A stretch of DNA of 64,000 nt, taken from Beroe forskalii. Lineage: Eukaryota > Ctenophora > Nuda > Beroida > Beroidae. This document shows, piece by piece, positions 11,349 through 23,035 of the stretch (the first letter of the stretch is position 1; each line of letters starts with the position of its first letter). Location of the stretch: NCBI GenBank assembly GCA_011033025.1, contig WFMF01000024.1, positions 434,001 to 498,000 of the forward strand. Reading direction: 5' to 3'. Position numbers and translations under genes: made by a program. The notes under the pieces were generated by a model. It was not told where the DNA came from. It saw nothing but the letters and a program-made list of their open reading frames with translations, and did not search any database.

Positions 11349-11769
11349 CCTTATTGGCCTTTATTTAGCCGGCCTTTCTTCAACCGGCCTTTTTTTTAAC
11401 CGGCCCTATGAACAAAAATTGGATCAATTTTGAACCGTTTTAACCGGCCCCTTGGACAAAAATTTTTCTGGTGGTTGCCACATCAAAAATTTTATGCTCT
11501 GAAATGACCATTAAAAGTCCTTTACATTCAATAAATTGCATCAAAAGACACAAATCCCGGTCTAATATTATAGTTTTAGGTCATTAACGTGTTATGTAAT
11601 GACGCTCAAGTGAATTTAAGCCAAGTCATAAAAGTTTCATTTGACCTAAATTAATTGGCCTTTAATTTGACCGGCCCCACTTTAACCGGCCTTTTTTAAC
11701 CGGCCCTTTGGACAAATATTTGAAAGTCGTTTTTGTCCTTAAGGGCCGGTTAAATAAAGGCCAATAAGG
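11349..11769. mobile_element. MITE, second copy of the CCTTATTGGCC family
   Basis: 421 bp, same inverted ends and interior as the element at 1087-1520, flanked by TA at 11347-11348 and 11770-11771. It sits about 150 bp upstream of the start codon of the gene at 11918, in its promoter or 5' leader. Confidence 0.8.
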
Positions 11770-11917
11770 TAATCTATATTCTCCGTTTGAAATATTTGAA
11801 TTCAATTATATATGAAAGGTTAGTAAACTCATTTCAATTCTCTTCTCTTTTGTTCTCTTCAAATAATTTCACTGTCAATTCCACTCAGTATAGTCTCTAG
11901 CCGCTGTGGTAAGAACC

Positions 11918-13258
11918 ATGTCGCATGTAGAAGAAGGAGCCAATGTTTTTATGTCACTGAAGAGGATGTTTCAAATCCAAAGCAGTTCGGAGAGGCTAAC
12001 TGGAGGCTTGTCAAACATTGCTTTTCCAGCGAGGCCGCGCAGCAAGAGCAGCTCCAAACACTTGCGTATTTCGAGGTTTCAGAGGAGCAAATCGGAGCCG
12101 GATCTGATGTGGAACATGACTGTCAATGTGATGAACTCCCCGTATATAGACAAAGGGGGTGTAGTAACTGATAAAAGTGCCATGGATAGCAGCACTTCAC
12201 TTCCGGTTAGAAGTAAATCATTCAACAATTTCGATCAATTTCTTGCGAATAATTGCCCTGTAAAAGCTGCTAAAACTTTGGGTCTTGATCGTAAGCTAAG
12301 TTCAAATGGTGAACTTTTGGATGTTAGAAATTCGAAAAGCAAATGGAATTTGAATTTCTTAACTACTTTGAAAACAAAGAAACTCTTCATTAAGTCTTTC
12401 GAAGACAACGGCTGTTCAGATGAGGAGCAAAGCATTCCAACCATTGATTTCCCAGCAGGGATTGCTGACAAAGCAGCTAAAACTCTTGGTATAAGAACAG
12501 TTGAATTGCCCGATAAAGCTGCAAGAAGGTTGGGAATTCCTGAACCAAGCACTGAGTACAAACCGAACTTTCACCGAAACACAGAAGAGTTTTTGAGGAA
12601 GATCGGAGCGTTTGCCAGTGACAGTAACATCGCAGTTAACAAGAACAAGCGGGTTCAGATTCAGAAGCGGTTCTCTGTCGCTGCTAAGTTACGAGCTGAT
12701 CGGATCACGAGTATCACATCGGCTGCTACAAAACCAGCCACCACAAGGAGCACGGGAATAGCGAGCACCACCACGGCACCCACTTCCGCAGACAGAACGA
12801 GTTCCCAGGAACTGAGGACTGCCGGTGACATGCAGCCTGGTTATGCTTCTCCGGCAGTGTCGATCAGGAAACGACGAAACGAAACTCCGCCGAACACGCA
12901 GGATCCAAGTTCGGAAGAGAAGCGTTCATCAATGTACTACTCAGCGAGTACTCGGGATCAGCAGTGCAGCATACCTAAATCAGCCACTAATGGAAGTCCA
13001 ACATGGTCCTCCTTGAGGTGCGATCGTGAAAAGTATTTGTCAGTCAATCGTTGGCCTGGCAAAGGAACATCGTTTGAACATTTGGGAAGTCCAAAGTTGC
13101 GTCATGTCAAGGTAAATGATGATTTCATCCCAGAAGCTCCTCGCCATTCCGGAACAAGTAATATGTTCAAGTTTTCACGGTTCATCAGCAACTCACCGAC
13201 GGTGGAAAGAAGAAAGACTCTCAAGAAGTGCGAGTCTGAGGGGCAAATTAAAATGTGA
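11918..13258 (+). CDS. Ser/Lys/Arg-rich protein with three KAAxxLGI repeats, product unknown
   Basis: An open frame of 446 codons from ATG at 11918 (context AACCATGT) to TGA at 13258; the frame is open a few codons further up only from a GTG, so the ATG is preferred. It is basic and serine-rich, with an N-terminal RSKSSSKHLRI and RSKSEPDLMW and a short motif in triplicate: VKAAKTLGLD, DKAAKTLGIR and DKAARRLGIP (about residues 110-210). The C-terminus is again basic (VERRKTLKKCESEGQIKM). No catalytic or membrane domain is visible; it looks like an intracellular, largely disordered scaffold or adaptor. A good splice donor at 13112 (CAAG|GTAAAT) would remove the last 49 codons and join 13534 in phase 0. 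A MITE ends about 150 bp upstream. Confidence 0.7.
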   Translation: MSHVEEGANVFMSLKRMFQIQSSSERLTGGLSNIAFPARPRSKSSSKHLRISRFQRSKSEPDLMWNMTVNVMNSPYIDKGGVVTDKSAMDSSTSLPVRSKSFNNFDQFLANNCPVKAAKTLGLDRKLSSNGELLDVRNSKSKWNLNFLTTLKTKKLFIKSFEDNGCSDEEQSIPTIDFPAGIADKAAKTLGIRTVELPDKAARRLGIPEPSTEYKPNFHRNTEEFLRKIGAFASDSNIAVNKNKRVQIQKRFSVAAKLRADRITSITSAATKPATTRSTGIASTTTAPTSADRTSSQELRTAGDMQPGYASPAVSIRKRRNETPPNTQDPSSEEKRSSMYYSASTRDQQCSIPKSATNGSPTWSSLRCDREKYLSVNRWPGKGTSFEHLGSPKLRHVKVNDDFIPEAPRHSGTSNMFKFSRFISNSPTVERRKTLKKCESEGQIKM

Positions 13259-13533
13259 GCCTTAAGCCTCTTGATTTGTTAAATTGAAGAGCGGGAATAA
13301 GGGGAGTGGAGCTATTGTAATTTAGGGGCTGGGAGGGTTCAATGTTTATTTTCGTTTTGAAACGACGCATCGTTCAGACTTCAGTGATATTTCCATGTTC
13401 ACTTTTGTGACCTATATCAGAGCAAAAACTTATGTTTTATGCAGTTCCTTTAAACTGTAGGCTTTCACCTCAAATTATATCAAAAAATCACGATGCATGT
13501 TTGGATGTCACTAACATAACCTTTTCCCTACAG

Positions 13534-13938
13534 GAACAAAAGACAGACTTGTCACCACAGATCAGTGGTGATACAAAAGAGCAAGAAACTCGACAACGGA
13601 CAAGAGACCCCAGCTATCATTCTTTACCCAGCCCCAACTGTCATCAAACTATTCAAAAACAGGTATGTAACTTACTCATGTAAAAGTTTAAATTCACCTA
13701 TATCATGTAATATTAAATATTTAATAAGCGTTATATAAACTGGAAGCTAAACGAATGAAGATAGACTCGACTTAATAATGATGAAAATAATGGAAAATCT
13801 TGAAATCTTGGAAATCTTGAAAATCATTCCAATTATTTGACCCTTCTGCCCCTTTCTTATAAGTCAATCCCGAATAACTGAAGCATCCAATCGCAGGACA
13901 CTGGCAGAGCTTCTAAAAAGTCGCAAGAATCACAGTAA
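13534..13938 (+). CDS. Alternative 3' exons of the KAAxxLGI-repeat gene
   Basis: Exon 13534-13662 has a strong acceptor (TTTTCCCTACAG) and donor (CAG|GTATGT), is 129 bp and phase 0 on both sides, and joins in frame to the donor at 13112. A further acceptor ATCGCAG at 13891-13896 opens a short terminal exon, 13897-13938, coding DTGRASKKSQESQ and a stop, again phase 0. The spliced form would be about 454 residues; the unspliced form ends at 13258. Coding-like composition on both paths suggests either alternative 3' ends or an intron-retention isoform. RNA evidence is not available. Confidence 0.5.
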
Positions 13939-14565
13939 ATCCATTCCCGCCTCCTGATGACAGCAACCGAACTGAGATGTTTGCTGCACCATGAGCTGTT
14001 CTTTCTGCGTGAGTTTCGACCAGACATTAGAACTCCCTGAACCTCAATACATTTTCATGATGAACTGGAATACGATAAATTACTCTTAGTTTGAAGAGGA
14101 CCTCTTCATCCTTTTTGTATCAATATATTTCAAGAGCAAAGGCTACAGAAGCCATATAACCAAATAATTCTCTCTAAACTCAGGGTATTGTCATAACTAA
14201 TCACTAGCTTGGTTCATGCACCACCCTGTACAAATTGCACTGCCATGGGTAGTACGTTATCCGTAGAAGCACGTATAGTTGAAGTTCTGTAGAAGTCATC
14301 GGAGCTCCAGGATCTAGCTTTCACTTTAGAAGCCCTGTCAAAATATTGATCGTTTTTAAACAATCATTGAATTGAAATCAACTCAAGTCTTATAATTGTG
14401 CGGTATTCTAAGGTTTCTGCGATAATGTAGGTTTCAATAAGGACATTTTGGCATGATTGATTGACGTACCACAAGCCCCATTTTAACCCTATCTATATCT
14501 GACACTATGTTATCTACATTCTGCATACCTCTGACCCTATACCTGACACTATGTTATCTGCATAC
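13939..14565. other. Intergenic region between convergent genes
   Basis: Spacer between the plus-strand gene ending at 13938 and the minus-strand SH2 gene. A 40-bp tandem duplication (GACACTATGTTATCT, CTGCATACCTCTG) at about 14500-14570 includes the SH2 exon's donor. No poly(A) signal recognised with confidence. Confidence 0.4.
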
Positions 14566-16464
14566 CTCTGGGTAAGATTTCCTCGGCTAGGAACACAGGC
14601 TCATTGAAAAGAGATATAGGAACGTGAGAGCGGTAGAATGTGATCAGCTCGTCCAGGGTCTTGAACGACTCCTTCCCAACTCTGACACTATCCTTGTCAA
14701 AGTCTATCTTTATGTGCTTGATCCTGTGGTTGAGGAGGATTTCTTTTTGGGTTACTGCAACGGAAGATCATAAGGAGTATTTTGAGTTAGTTAGACTATG
14801 TAGAAATTGGTTTTGTTGAAGCCAGATAAATTCAATGCAGATACAAACTTATCGATTTATTAAAATTCGCTGAGCTGAATTTGTCAGCTTATTTATTAAG
14901 GCGGTAGTTATTACTCTGCAGGGATTGCCTTATCGGACATAATCATCACGGCCTTTAGTTTCACGGACCTAAAACTTCACGGACATAAATATTCACGCTC
15001 GATCCTGCCTCTTCAAATTTCGAGAAAACTTCGAAATTATCGGCTCGATTTTTCGGACCATTTTCTTCCACGATTTGAATACTTGAATTGTAGATTTTTT
15101 CAATATTTTTCGTTAATTTATATTATAAATTTCCATATTTGAGATTTTGAGCACCACATTTTTGTCTAAAATGCGTACGCCAATTTAGATTGGTGACAAA
15201 GCTAGGAACTGGACCCATTTTAGTCTCTAAACCCTCTGAGTAATATATTTGCTAATGTATTAAGTTTAGAGCTTATTATATTTCGAAAATAGACTGAACG
15301 CCAATTCAGCTTCGTATTGTTGGCCGTTGAAGAATCTATTGAAATTATGAATCCTTTGTTATGTAAGGGTTAGTCGCCAAAGAAGTTGGACCCAGACAAT
15401 TGAAACTTTCCCTTCGGACCGGTTCTAAGTGGTCAACATATTTTGATAATATTGAAATTGAGCGTCTTTGAGAATTGAGCAATTTCAAAAATCAAAGCAA
15501 CTGAAGGAGAACCAATCAGGCAATCACAAGACATTGGGTAGTTGTGTCCAATCATAGGTTTGGAGACTTTGAGAACCAACCAAAAGAGTACACGTGCTCA
15601 CGTGAGCGCAACAGTCGCTCTAATCTGGGGTTAATAATCCCATTCCAAGAACACGGGAGGCAGCTTTAGCTAGAGCTCTTTCTCTGCACTCGGGACGACA
15701 CTACGAGGGGAGTTTACTTCAAGGGGAGGATTGAAGGGAACTCAATATGGAGATTTGAGACAGTGCTATCTGAGAGACCAGTACTAACTACGAGACTTAT
15801 ATTACTGTTACATGTGATTGTACTCCATCACGCTTACTTGCTACTTTGTTACGAACTCACGTGTCTACTTTCGTTCATCAACATAATTTCACTAAAACTT
15901 AATGTCCGTGATAATTATGTCCGATAAGGTATTACTTTTCAGGGATTATAATGTCTACACCACTACCCCCGTCTACCGCTGCCTTCACCATAGAATACTC
16001 ACTTCGTATGAACTTTGACTGATAGTATTGTCTGAAAACAGTTGGATTTGTTAATCGGTAAAGCTGAGGTGGGACCATCCCACATTTCATAATCTTTATC
16101 ATAGTATGATTCCTAACTTTGATTGGTAAGGAATAAGGACATGGACAGTTTAATAATTGGCGTAGCGATCATCTCGATGATTGGACCAGTTTTAAATTAG
16201 CGTTGGAGCATTAACACTAAATCTTAGGTTCATTGATAGTTGCTTCCTTACAAGTTACAAAGTTACAATCTTACTTTGGCAAAGTTGATAAATGTCCATT
16301 AGAATAAACTTAACACTTACCGTTTCTTTATTTTTTCGAATCATAAAATCACCAATTTCGTATTTCTCCTGAAATGGGCGTTCTGTATCAGCTGTCACTG
16401 GGACTTGCATCAAAGACTGATCAAACTTTTGTAATTTGTTGATTGGACTTTGTATTTGGATGGT
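14566..16464 (-). CDS. SH2-domain gene, three exons (phosphotyrosine-binding)
   Basis: Minus-strand exons. First, about 16464-16321, with donor ACG|GTAAGT, contains EKYEIGDFMIRKNKET, the FLVR-type strand whose Arg binds phosphotyrosine. Second, 16031-16003, a 29-bp microexon (TTTTCAG acceptor, donor AA|GTGAGT), encodes TILSVKVHT, the next SH2 strand. Third, 14754-14566, encodes LLNHRIKHIKIDFDKDSVRV and FKTLDELITFYRSH, i.e. the KHxKI strand and the C-terminal helix. Order, strand and motifs match one SH2 domain; the protein is a signalling adaptor or enzyme, but no partner domain is visible. Anomaly: exon 2 ends with two spare bases while exon 3 needs one, so the frame does not close by one base; an unseen exon, a sequence error or gene decay could explain this. 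The 5' border of exon 1 is not fixed. Confidence 0.7.
14928..15929. mobile_element. 1-kb MITE in the SH2-gene intron
   Basis: Inverted ends CCTTATCGGACATAATNATC run for about 30 bp. Related to the partial copy at 315-640. A TA follows the right end, but the left neighbour is TG. Immediately outside, TATTACTCTGCAGGGATT (14909-14926) and TATTACTTTTCAGGGATT (15930-15947) match at 16 of 18 positions. No transposase frame. Confidence 0.65.
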
Positions 16465-16692
16465 TCTTTATATGGGGTTAATGGTTATGGATAGATCTCT
16501 CGTTTTTAAGGAGCATTTTTTTAAGCATACCAGAATTTTGTTGCATTCATCACGATGTATCTTCTTGCGATCTGTCTTGATAGGTTTTGCGTAAATTGGT
16601 TCCTCGCCATCTTCGCTTGCTCCCTGATCAAGGACTCGAATAAGTATCCTTCCAAATCATGTGAAATTTTCAAGAAGGTTATGTTTCTGCAA
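16465..16692. other. Spacer before the 16-bp minisatellite
   Basis: No supported coding region; upstream SH2-gene exons were not found here. Confidence 0.35.
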
Positions 16693-16992
16693 TCCCCACC
16701 CCACTCACCTGAATCCTGATTACCACCCACTCACCTGATCCTCACTCACCTGATTCTCCACCCACTCACCTGATTCTCCACTCATCTGTTTCTCCACTCA
16801 CCTGATTCTCCACTCATCTGATTCTCCACTCACCTGATTCTCCACTCACCTGATTCTCCACTCACCTGATTCACCACTCACCTGATTCTCCACTCACCTG
16901 ATTCCCCACTTACCTGATTCACCACTCACCTGATTCACCACTCACCTGATTCTCCACTGCCCTGATTCTCCACTGACCTGATTCTCCACTCA
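16693..16992 (+). repeat. 16-bp minisatellite, left block (CTCACCTGATTCTCCA)n
   Basis: About 18 imperfect units of the 16-mer, with variants TTCACC, TTCCCC and CATCTG. The array is broken by the TIR element at 16993 and resumes at 23274 in the same orientation. Confidence 0.85.
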
Positions 16993-17552
16993 CCCAGCGA
17001 ACACTGTGCACTCGTTGGGGCGATTTTTGCGCTACTCGGCGCCAAACCAACATATAGCAAATTATATATCGTTGGAAAGGTCTTGTTCCCCTTAACACAG
17101 CGCAACTATTTTCAAGTGAATCCGATGTTTCTATCAGAAGTTATGGCCGATTTGCTGATTTTCTCAAAAATCGCGCCGCGCACGACCTAAATATTGTGTC
17201 GAGCTGAAATAACTTTGCAAACCTTATTTTACGGAACGCTCTGATTGGTCAGAACGATGTGTCACGTGACTATCACGTGATCTTGACTAAGATGGCCTTC
17301 TGCGGATCACGTGATCAGAACACCGCAGCATTTTGGAGTTTCAATTTTTGGACGGGAGTGAGCTTAGGCTCATTATTGGTCGGCGTGACAAACTGGCATT
17401 AATATAGCTGCTGTCTGTATTTATGGAGGAAAATCCAAAGCATTGAAATTTTGATTGAATTGACAAGAATCAAACTCTGATGTTAAAAATATTATTCATT
17501 ACTTTCGTGACAACAAAATGATCAATAACTGATCCCCTTTAAACGCAACAAG

Positions 17553-17820
17553 GTGAAATTGGGTCAGTCTCCCATATAAACGGGAGCCTTCATTATCTAT
17601 GACAATGACGTCACTCAGAAAAATATAATTAAGCGCATCTAGCGCATTAAGCAGTAAGGTTAGGGTTCTGGTTAGAGTCAGGATTTGTTAGGTTTAGGAT
17701 AAGGATTAAGGTTAGGGTTTTGGTTAGTGCAATGGTTAGGTTTAGGATACAGAAAAATTGACGTTTAGATCTGTGACGTCACTCAGAGCCGTTTATATGG
17801 GAGACATACCGAAATTTTGC
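17553..17820. mobile_element. MITE with ends TCTCCCATATAAACGG
   Basis: Inverted ends (GTCTCCCATATAAACGG and complement) enclose TGACGTCACTCAG near both ends and a TTAGGTTTAGGAT-rich centre. Related right halves occur at about 47565-47655 and 49725-49830. Confidence 0.65.
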
Positions 17821-18075
17821 TTAACGGCTAGCCAAAAAATTAATATTGAAAGCCAAAATAGATGTTTTCATGGCTTTTCAAAAAAAAAGCATGCAAAACG
17901 CCCACATTTTCATTGAATCATTGTCCCATGTTATCGAGAAAAACATTGAATATTTGAATAAAAAGAACACGCCCGGTAAGTGTCGGTCGAGGTCGGTCAA
18001 CTTTAACCGTTTAACAAACCAGCCGCATGTGGCTGGTTTTTGTATGGATGTTCAAATAGTCAAATCTGTTGCTAA

Positions 18076-18815
18076 TTTCAGCGACTCGGCAGTGGTGTCA
18101 GGCACATCAGCCTGGTGTCATGGACTTAGCAGTGGTGTCAGGCACATCAGCCTAGCGTCATGGAGTTGGCAGTGGTGTCAGGCACATCAGCCTAGCGTCA
18201 TGGAGTTGGCAGTGGTGTCAGGCACATCAGCCTGGCGTCATGGACTTAGCAGTGGTGTCAGGCACATCAGCCTGGCGTCATGGAGTTGGCAGTGGTGTCA
18301 GGCACATCAGCCTGGCGTCATGGAGTTGGCAGTGGTGTCAGGCACATCAATGGCGTCATGGAGTTGGCAGTGGTGTCAGGCACATCAGCCTGGCGTCGTA
18401 GGAGTTGGCAGTGGTGTCAGGCACATCAGCCTACGGCGTCATGGAGTTGGCAGTGGTGTCAGGCATCAGCCTGGCGTCATGGACTTGGGGAAGTGGTGTC
18501 AGGCATCAGCCTGGCGTCATGGACTCGGCAGTGGTGTCGGGCACATCAGCCTGGCGTCATGGAGTTTGCAGTGGTGTCGGGCACATCAATACTGGTGTCG
18601 CATGGAGTTGGCAGTGGTGTCAGGCACATCAGCCTGGCGTCATGGACTTGGCAGTGGTGTCAGGCACATCAGCTTCTGGCGTCATGGACTCGGCAGTGGT
18701 GTCAGGCACATCGGCCCGGCGCTGGCTTGGCAGGGGTTCAGGAAATCGCCGGGTTGGGGTTGGCAGGGGTGTCGGGCACATGTTCATGGACGGAAAGTGG
18801 TGTCAGGCACATCAT
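18076..18815 (+). repeat. 40-bp minisatellite
   Basis: About 18 units of GGCAGTGGTGTCAGGCACAT followed by CAGCCTGGCGTCATGGAGTT with small indels; it decays towards 18815. The long frames here in three phases are a by-product of the repeat and are not genes. Confidence 0.85.
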
Positions 18816-19740
18816 TATGGATTTGGGAAGGGGGCAGGTCAGCCTGGGAAACCCGGCATTCGGGGCCCCCGGGAAACCATAACCGGGGCCACGTTTACCC
18901 TTAAATTCGGTTGGGGTTTTTAAAGGTTTAAAATAATGTTTTTACTACTTTGAAAATAATTTTGGGTTTTGGAGGGGAAAAGGGGGTGGCTTAAATTTTT
19001 TCCTTAGGGTAATTTTTATTTATTTTGCAATGAAGGGAGGGATCAAAAAAAGGATAAAAATAAAGGGCCCTGGGCGCATTCAAGCGCTGTGTTTTGGATT
19101 TGGGGAAAATATTTAGCCGGACTTAATAATAAAATCTGCATTAACGCTCCGTAAAATGAAAAAAGGTCGGATGAAATTTTTTAGTTCCCTTTCCCCCTCA
19201 ATTTAATGTATGATGAAATTTTCCCTTTTTCCAAAATTGGAAACCAACCCTTTTTTTTGGATTTATTAAACCCAGTGATCTTTTTTCTTAAAAGAAAATA
19301 AAAAACTCTCTAAACATGGGGCTTTCGCGGAAGTCCAGGCTCCAAACCTTTCATCAAGGGGGATAAATGGGAAAGGTCAAAATCATGGGTCCGACTGGGT
19401 TCCCCGGGGTTTCAAAACTTTTTTTTTCCCCTTTGGGCCCCGTGAATTTAAAAACAGTAAAAATTTTCCCCTTTATATTGACCCCAAAAACCCCGGCCCA
19501 AAAACCCCCCAATTAAAAAAAGGGCCTTTGTAATTTTTATTTTCCCTTGAAAGTTCAAAACTTTAAAATTTTAGTCAATTCTTATCAAAAAGGTGAAATT
19601 ATATCCCACAAACCAAAATACTATTACATATCGTATTATGGGATTTTGCTCTTTTTCCGGGGTACCTACCAACGTTGGGGTATATCTTTTGGGTTTGGGA
19701 ATTTTAAAACCGGTCAACGGAGTGAGAAGAATCGCTGGTA
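18816..19740. other. Homopolymer-rich, probably low-accuracy sequence
   Basis: Many runs of four to nine identical bases (such as CCCTTTTTTTTTGG) with no repeat structure, directly after the minisatellite. The texture is unlike neighbouring sequence and resembles error-prone consensus. Confidence 0.45.
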
Positions 19741-19978
19741 GAAGATCTCCATCTTCTGACGAAATTAATGAAGACGTTCACTAACTACTCTGAACAATTC
19801 AACAAATCATTTTATAGTCTCATCATTGCTATTGCGACGATGCTGGAAAATATACGAGAAAATAGAATGGTGTAGAACAGTTTGAACAATGAACCTGGCC
19901 GAATCGTGCTGAAAATCACACCAATGTGAACCAGGCCTTCATGACACAAACTGTAATCAAATGATAAATGTGTATGGA

Positions 19979-20107
19979 GTTTACTGAAATGCCGCTGCAT
20001 CTCAGAGCAGCTGCATCTGAGCAACTGCATCATGCAGCTGCATCTATTAACTGCAGTTTTGCAGGAATGCAGCTGCATTTCCGCCATTCATGCAATTTTC
20101 AGTAAAC
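19979..20107. mobile_element. 129-bp element with GTTTACTGAAA ends
   Basis: Inverted ends GTTTACTGAAA(A/T)TGC bound a core built of repeated GCAGCTGCAT palindromes. Looks like a miniature foldback element. Confidence 0.5.
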
Positions 20108-21019
20108 GACCATTAAAAGGTCAATTAGCTATTTGGTCACTCACCAAATAATTCTATCTTGGTCTACCCTATTAAGAAAAGTTCTGGTTTTGGCCAAAAG
20201 TGGCAATTTTATGTGGAATCATTGTTATTCCCGTATACCCACCAATAATTTTTGCACTGTGGCTTGCAAGTTGTTACGTAAGAAAAAACATATGATGCGT
20301 ATTGCGGCGCGTTCAATGAGCCCGCATTGCGTGTTTTATCGACAGCAAAATGAGCCTTAAATTTCAACTTTTTCGTGACGTTATTTTGTTTAACTCATTG
20401 ACTGATCATTTTGGTATAAATTTAGTAATTTATTACTTTTTTTAATTTCGCGACGCCGGTCTTTGCTCCTTACTTGATCACGATGAGCGACGTGCCTTTG
20501 CGTAGCACAATTATAGCCAGGACAAATTTTTTATATGGGTGGACCGGTGAACTATCTTATTCTATTCAAAAAGCGTCTGAATTGATGGCTATGGCTATTT
20601 TGGATCAGATTTATGCCAATTTGATAATCAAAGAGTCAAAGTTAATGATTTTTGGTTGATGTTCCTTCGCGCGCGTCGAAAATCGGACCACGCCACATGC
20701 AGATTCATTCATATGAAAATTGAAAGAGGCTGCCAATGATTTCAGTTGGGCATAACTCGAGTTCCTGCCATGATGCAATAAGCTTAAAATAAATTGAACA
20801 TAAAATATTCGCATATTTCAAATCTGGCAAAATACGTTAGCGTCGCTAAAATCATCAATTCAAGGCTCAAACGCGCGCACATAACTTTGCGACGTTACGA
20901 ACCAGGCCAGTAGCCACCTGCCACGTATGTTCTTTTCTCCCTTCGTTGTAGGTCTGTGGAATTAAATTCATTTCTCATTTCTGTCGTTTTGCGTTTATTT
21001 ATGTTGCGCCTTCAGCTGT
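20108..21019. other. Unassigned interior of the 6.3-kb element
   Basis: Only short frames; no transposase signature (no DDE/D spacing) was recognised. Confidence 0.35.
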
Positions 21020-22900
21020 GAGCTGTTGTACGTTTTGATGATGAATTCCACGATTATAGTGAGCTATAATAATGATCTATGTTCTACGATCTATAAGTGA
21101 GCTGCGATCTAAGGAGCTACGATCTACTGAGCTACGATTTATTGAATTACGATAAGACGATAGATTGAGCTACAATCTAACGGGCTACGATCCAATGAGC
21201 TACGATCTACAGGGAGGCGGACATTTGATCTCACGACATTTGATCTCCAGACAGTCCATCTACGGCACTTAAAATTCCCCTACGACATTTCATCTTTTTA
21301 AATTTAGGCCACTGTAAAATTGATGAAATGGGCTCTATTCGTGCGACGTTTCATCACCAAAAGGTACGAATTTGATTTAGGTACGACATTTGATCTCAAA
21401 AACCTTCTCCCGGCTGCACTTTTATCCCAAAGGTACGACGTTTGATCTCCTTGTTTGACATTTGATCTCAGGGTGCGACATTTGATTTTAATTTGAGAAA
21501 TTGTTCCTGCAGGCTTTCGACGTTTGATCCAAATTTGACGTGTGATTTTCAGGGTTTTTTAAATTTATCTCCTTAAAGTCTCCCAAGTAAAAAATTGTTC
21601 CCGGCTGCGACGTTTGATCTCTGGGGACAATTTTTTATTTTCAGGGTTTAAAAATTTGATCTAAAAGAAATTATTCAAACCACTTTTTATCCCAAAGGGA
21701 CGACGTTTTATCTCCCGGGTAAAAGGTTTTTATCTTAGGGGGGTTTGATCTCTAAGTAAAAAATTGATTCCCGGCTGGGCGGTCCAAGTGACTTTGATCT
21801 CAGGGTACGACATATTTTGATCTCGGGTGCTACATTTGATCTGATCTTATAAAAGTGATTTCCAGGCTCTATGTTCCACGATTTAGTGAGTACAATTTAG
21901 TACGTCTACTGATCAACGATCTATTGACGGTGTAATGATCTATCCCCCAGTTTGGGGAACATGAATGCTACGATCTAGTGAGCAATGATCTAGTGAAAAA
22001 ACGATCTATTGAGCTAAATACGATCTATTGAGCTAGTACGATCCCAAAACCTATAAAACTTTGTTCCCGATCTATTGATGGCTACAATCAATGAGCTAAA
22101 ACAATGCCCATCTAATAGAAAGAGCTAAAAACCTATTTACGATCGGGGACTGTTCATCAATTTGATCTCTGATCTACGATCTATTTTATCTACGTATAAT
22201 TAAAAACTAAAGGGCCTCTGGCTACGATCTATAACGACTTATTTATTGAAATTTCGATCCTTTTAGCTATTATCGACGATCTATTGAACTACGATGCATT
22301 GAGCAACGATCTACTAACGGGCTACGATCCTGTTCTACGATCTTTTTACTTTTAGCTACATCATTGATCTATGTTTCACGATCTAGTGATGTACGATCTT
22401 TTTACCCACGATGTAATGATCTATGTTCCACGATCTATTGACTTTGAGCTATGATCTATAAGCTACGCTACGATCTATGCTATGTTCACGATCTAGTGAC
22501 TACAATCTAGTGAGTCATGATCTAGTGAGCTTCGATCTAATGAACTACGATCTATGTTCCACGATCTATTGCTCTATTGATCTATGTTCCCACGATCTAG
22601 TGAGCTGCGATCTAATAATAGGCTGATCTTATGATCTATGTTCCAAGATCTATTGGCTACGATCTACTGAGCTACGATTTAGTGAGCAACGATTTATGAT
22701 CTATGTTCCACGATCCTGTTCAATATCTAAAATCAGTTCTACAATCTTCATTCCCAGTCTGTTCCGGTTTCCCGTGATCTTACTTGTTTGTAGTGAGCTA
22801 CGATATATTTCGATCTATGTTCCACGATCTACTTCTAGTTAGCTATGTTCTAGATCTAAATCCAGTTTTCACGATCCTATTCCAAAGATCTAAATCAGTT
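21020..22900 (+). repeat. Degenerate short-period arrays (TACGATCTA-type and CGACATTTGATCTC-type)
   Basis: 21020-21220 and 21890-22900 are imperfect 10-14 bp units such as GAGCTACGATCTA; 21220-21860 are units such as ACGACATTTGATCTC. Irregular unit lengths and homopolymers suggest long decay or poor consensus. Confidence 0.65.
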
Positions 22901-22964
22901 TTTTAAAATTTTGATTTGAATTTACCGATGCATTTGCGTTATATTATGTCCATAATACATACTT

Positions 22965-23035
22965 GCCAGACGTAGCTAGTGAAACGTTGCCTGGCCCCTT
23001 CGCGGGGGGCGAATAATAATAAACAATTGTTCCGA
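22965..23035 (+). mobile_element. Fragment of the GC-rich foldback MITE family
   Basis: TGCCAGACGTAGC and ACGTTGCCTGGCCCC match the ends of the complete elements at 42796, 47271 and 48019, but the copy is rearranged. Confidence 0.45.

Noticed and set aside
16693-16992. Possible CRISPR-like array
   Set aside because: 16-bp contiguous minisatellite without spacers.
17640-17760. Interstitial telomere (TTAGGG-like) tract
   Set aside because: GGTTAGGGTT words are irregular and belong to the interior of a MITE that recurs at 47.6 and 49.7 kb.
17846-18923. Three long overlapping plus-strand frames (172-352 codons)
   Set aside because: They are translations of the 40-bp minisatellite, which stays open in all three phases; no start context, domain or splice logic.
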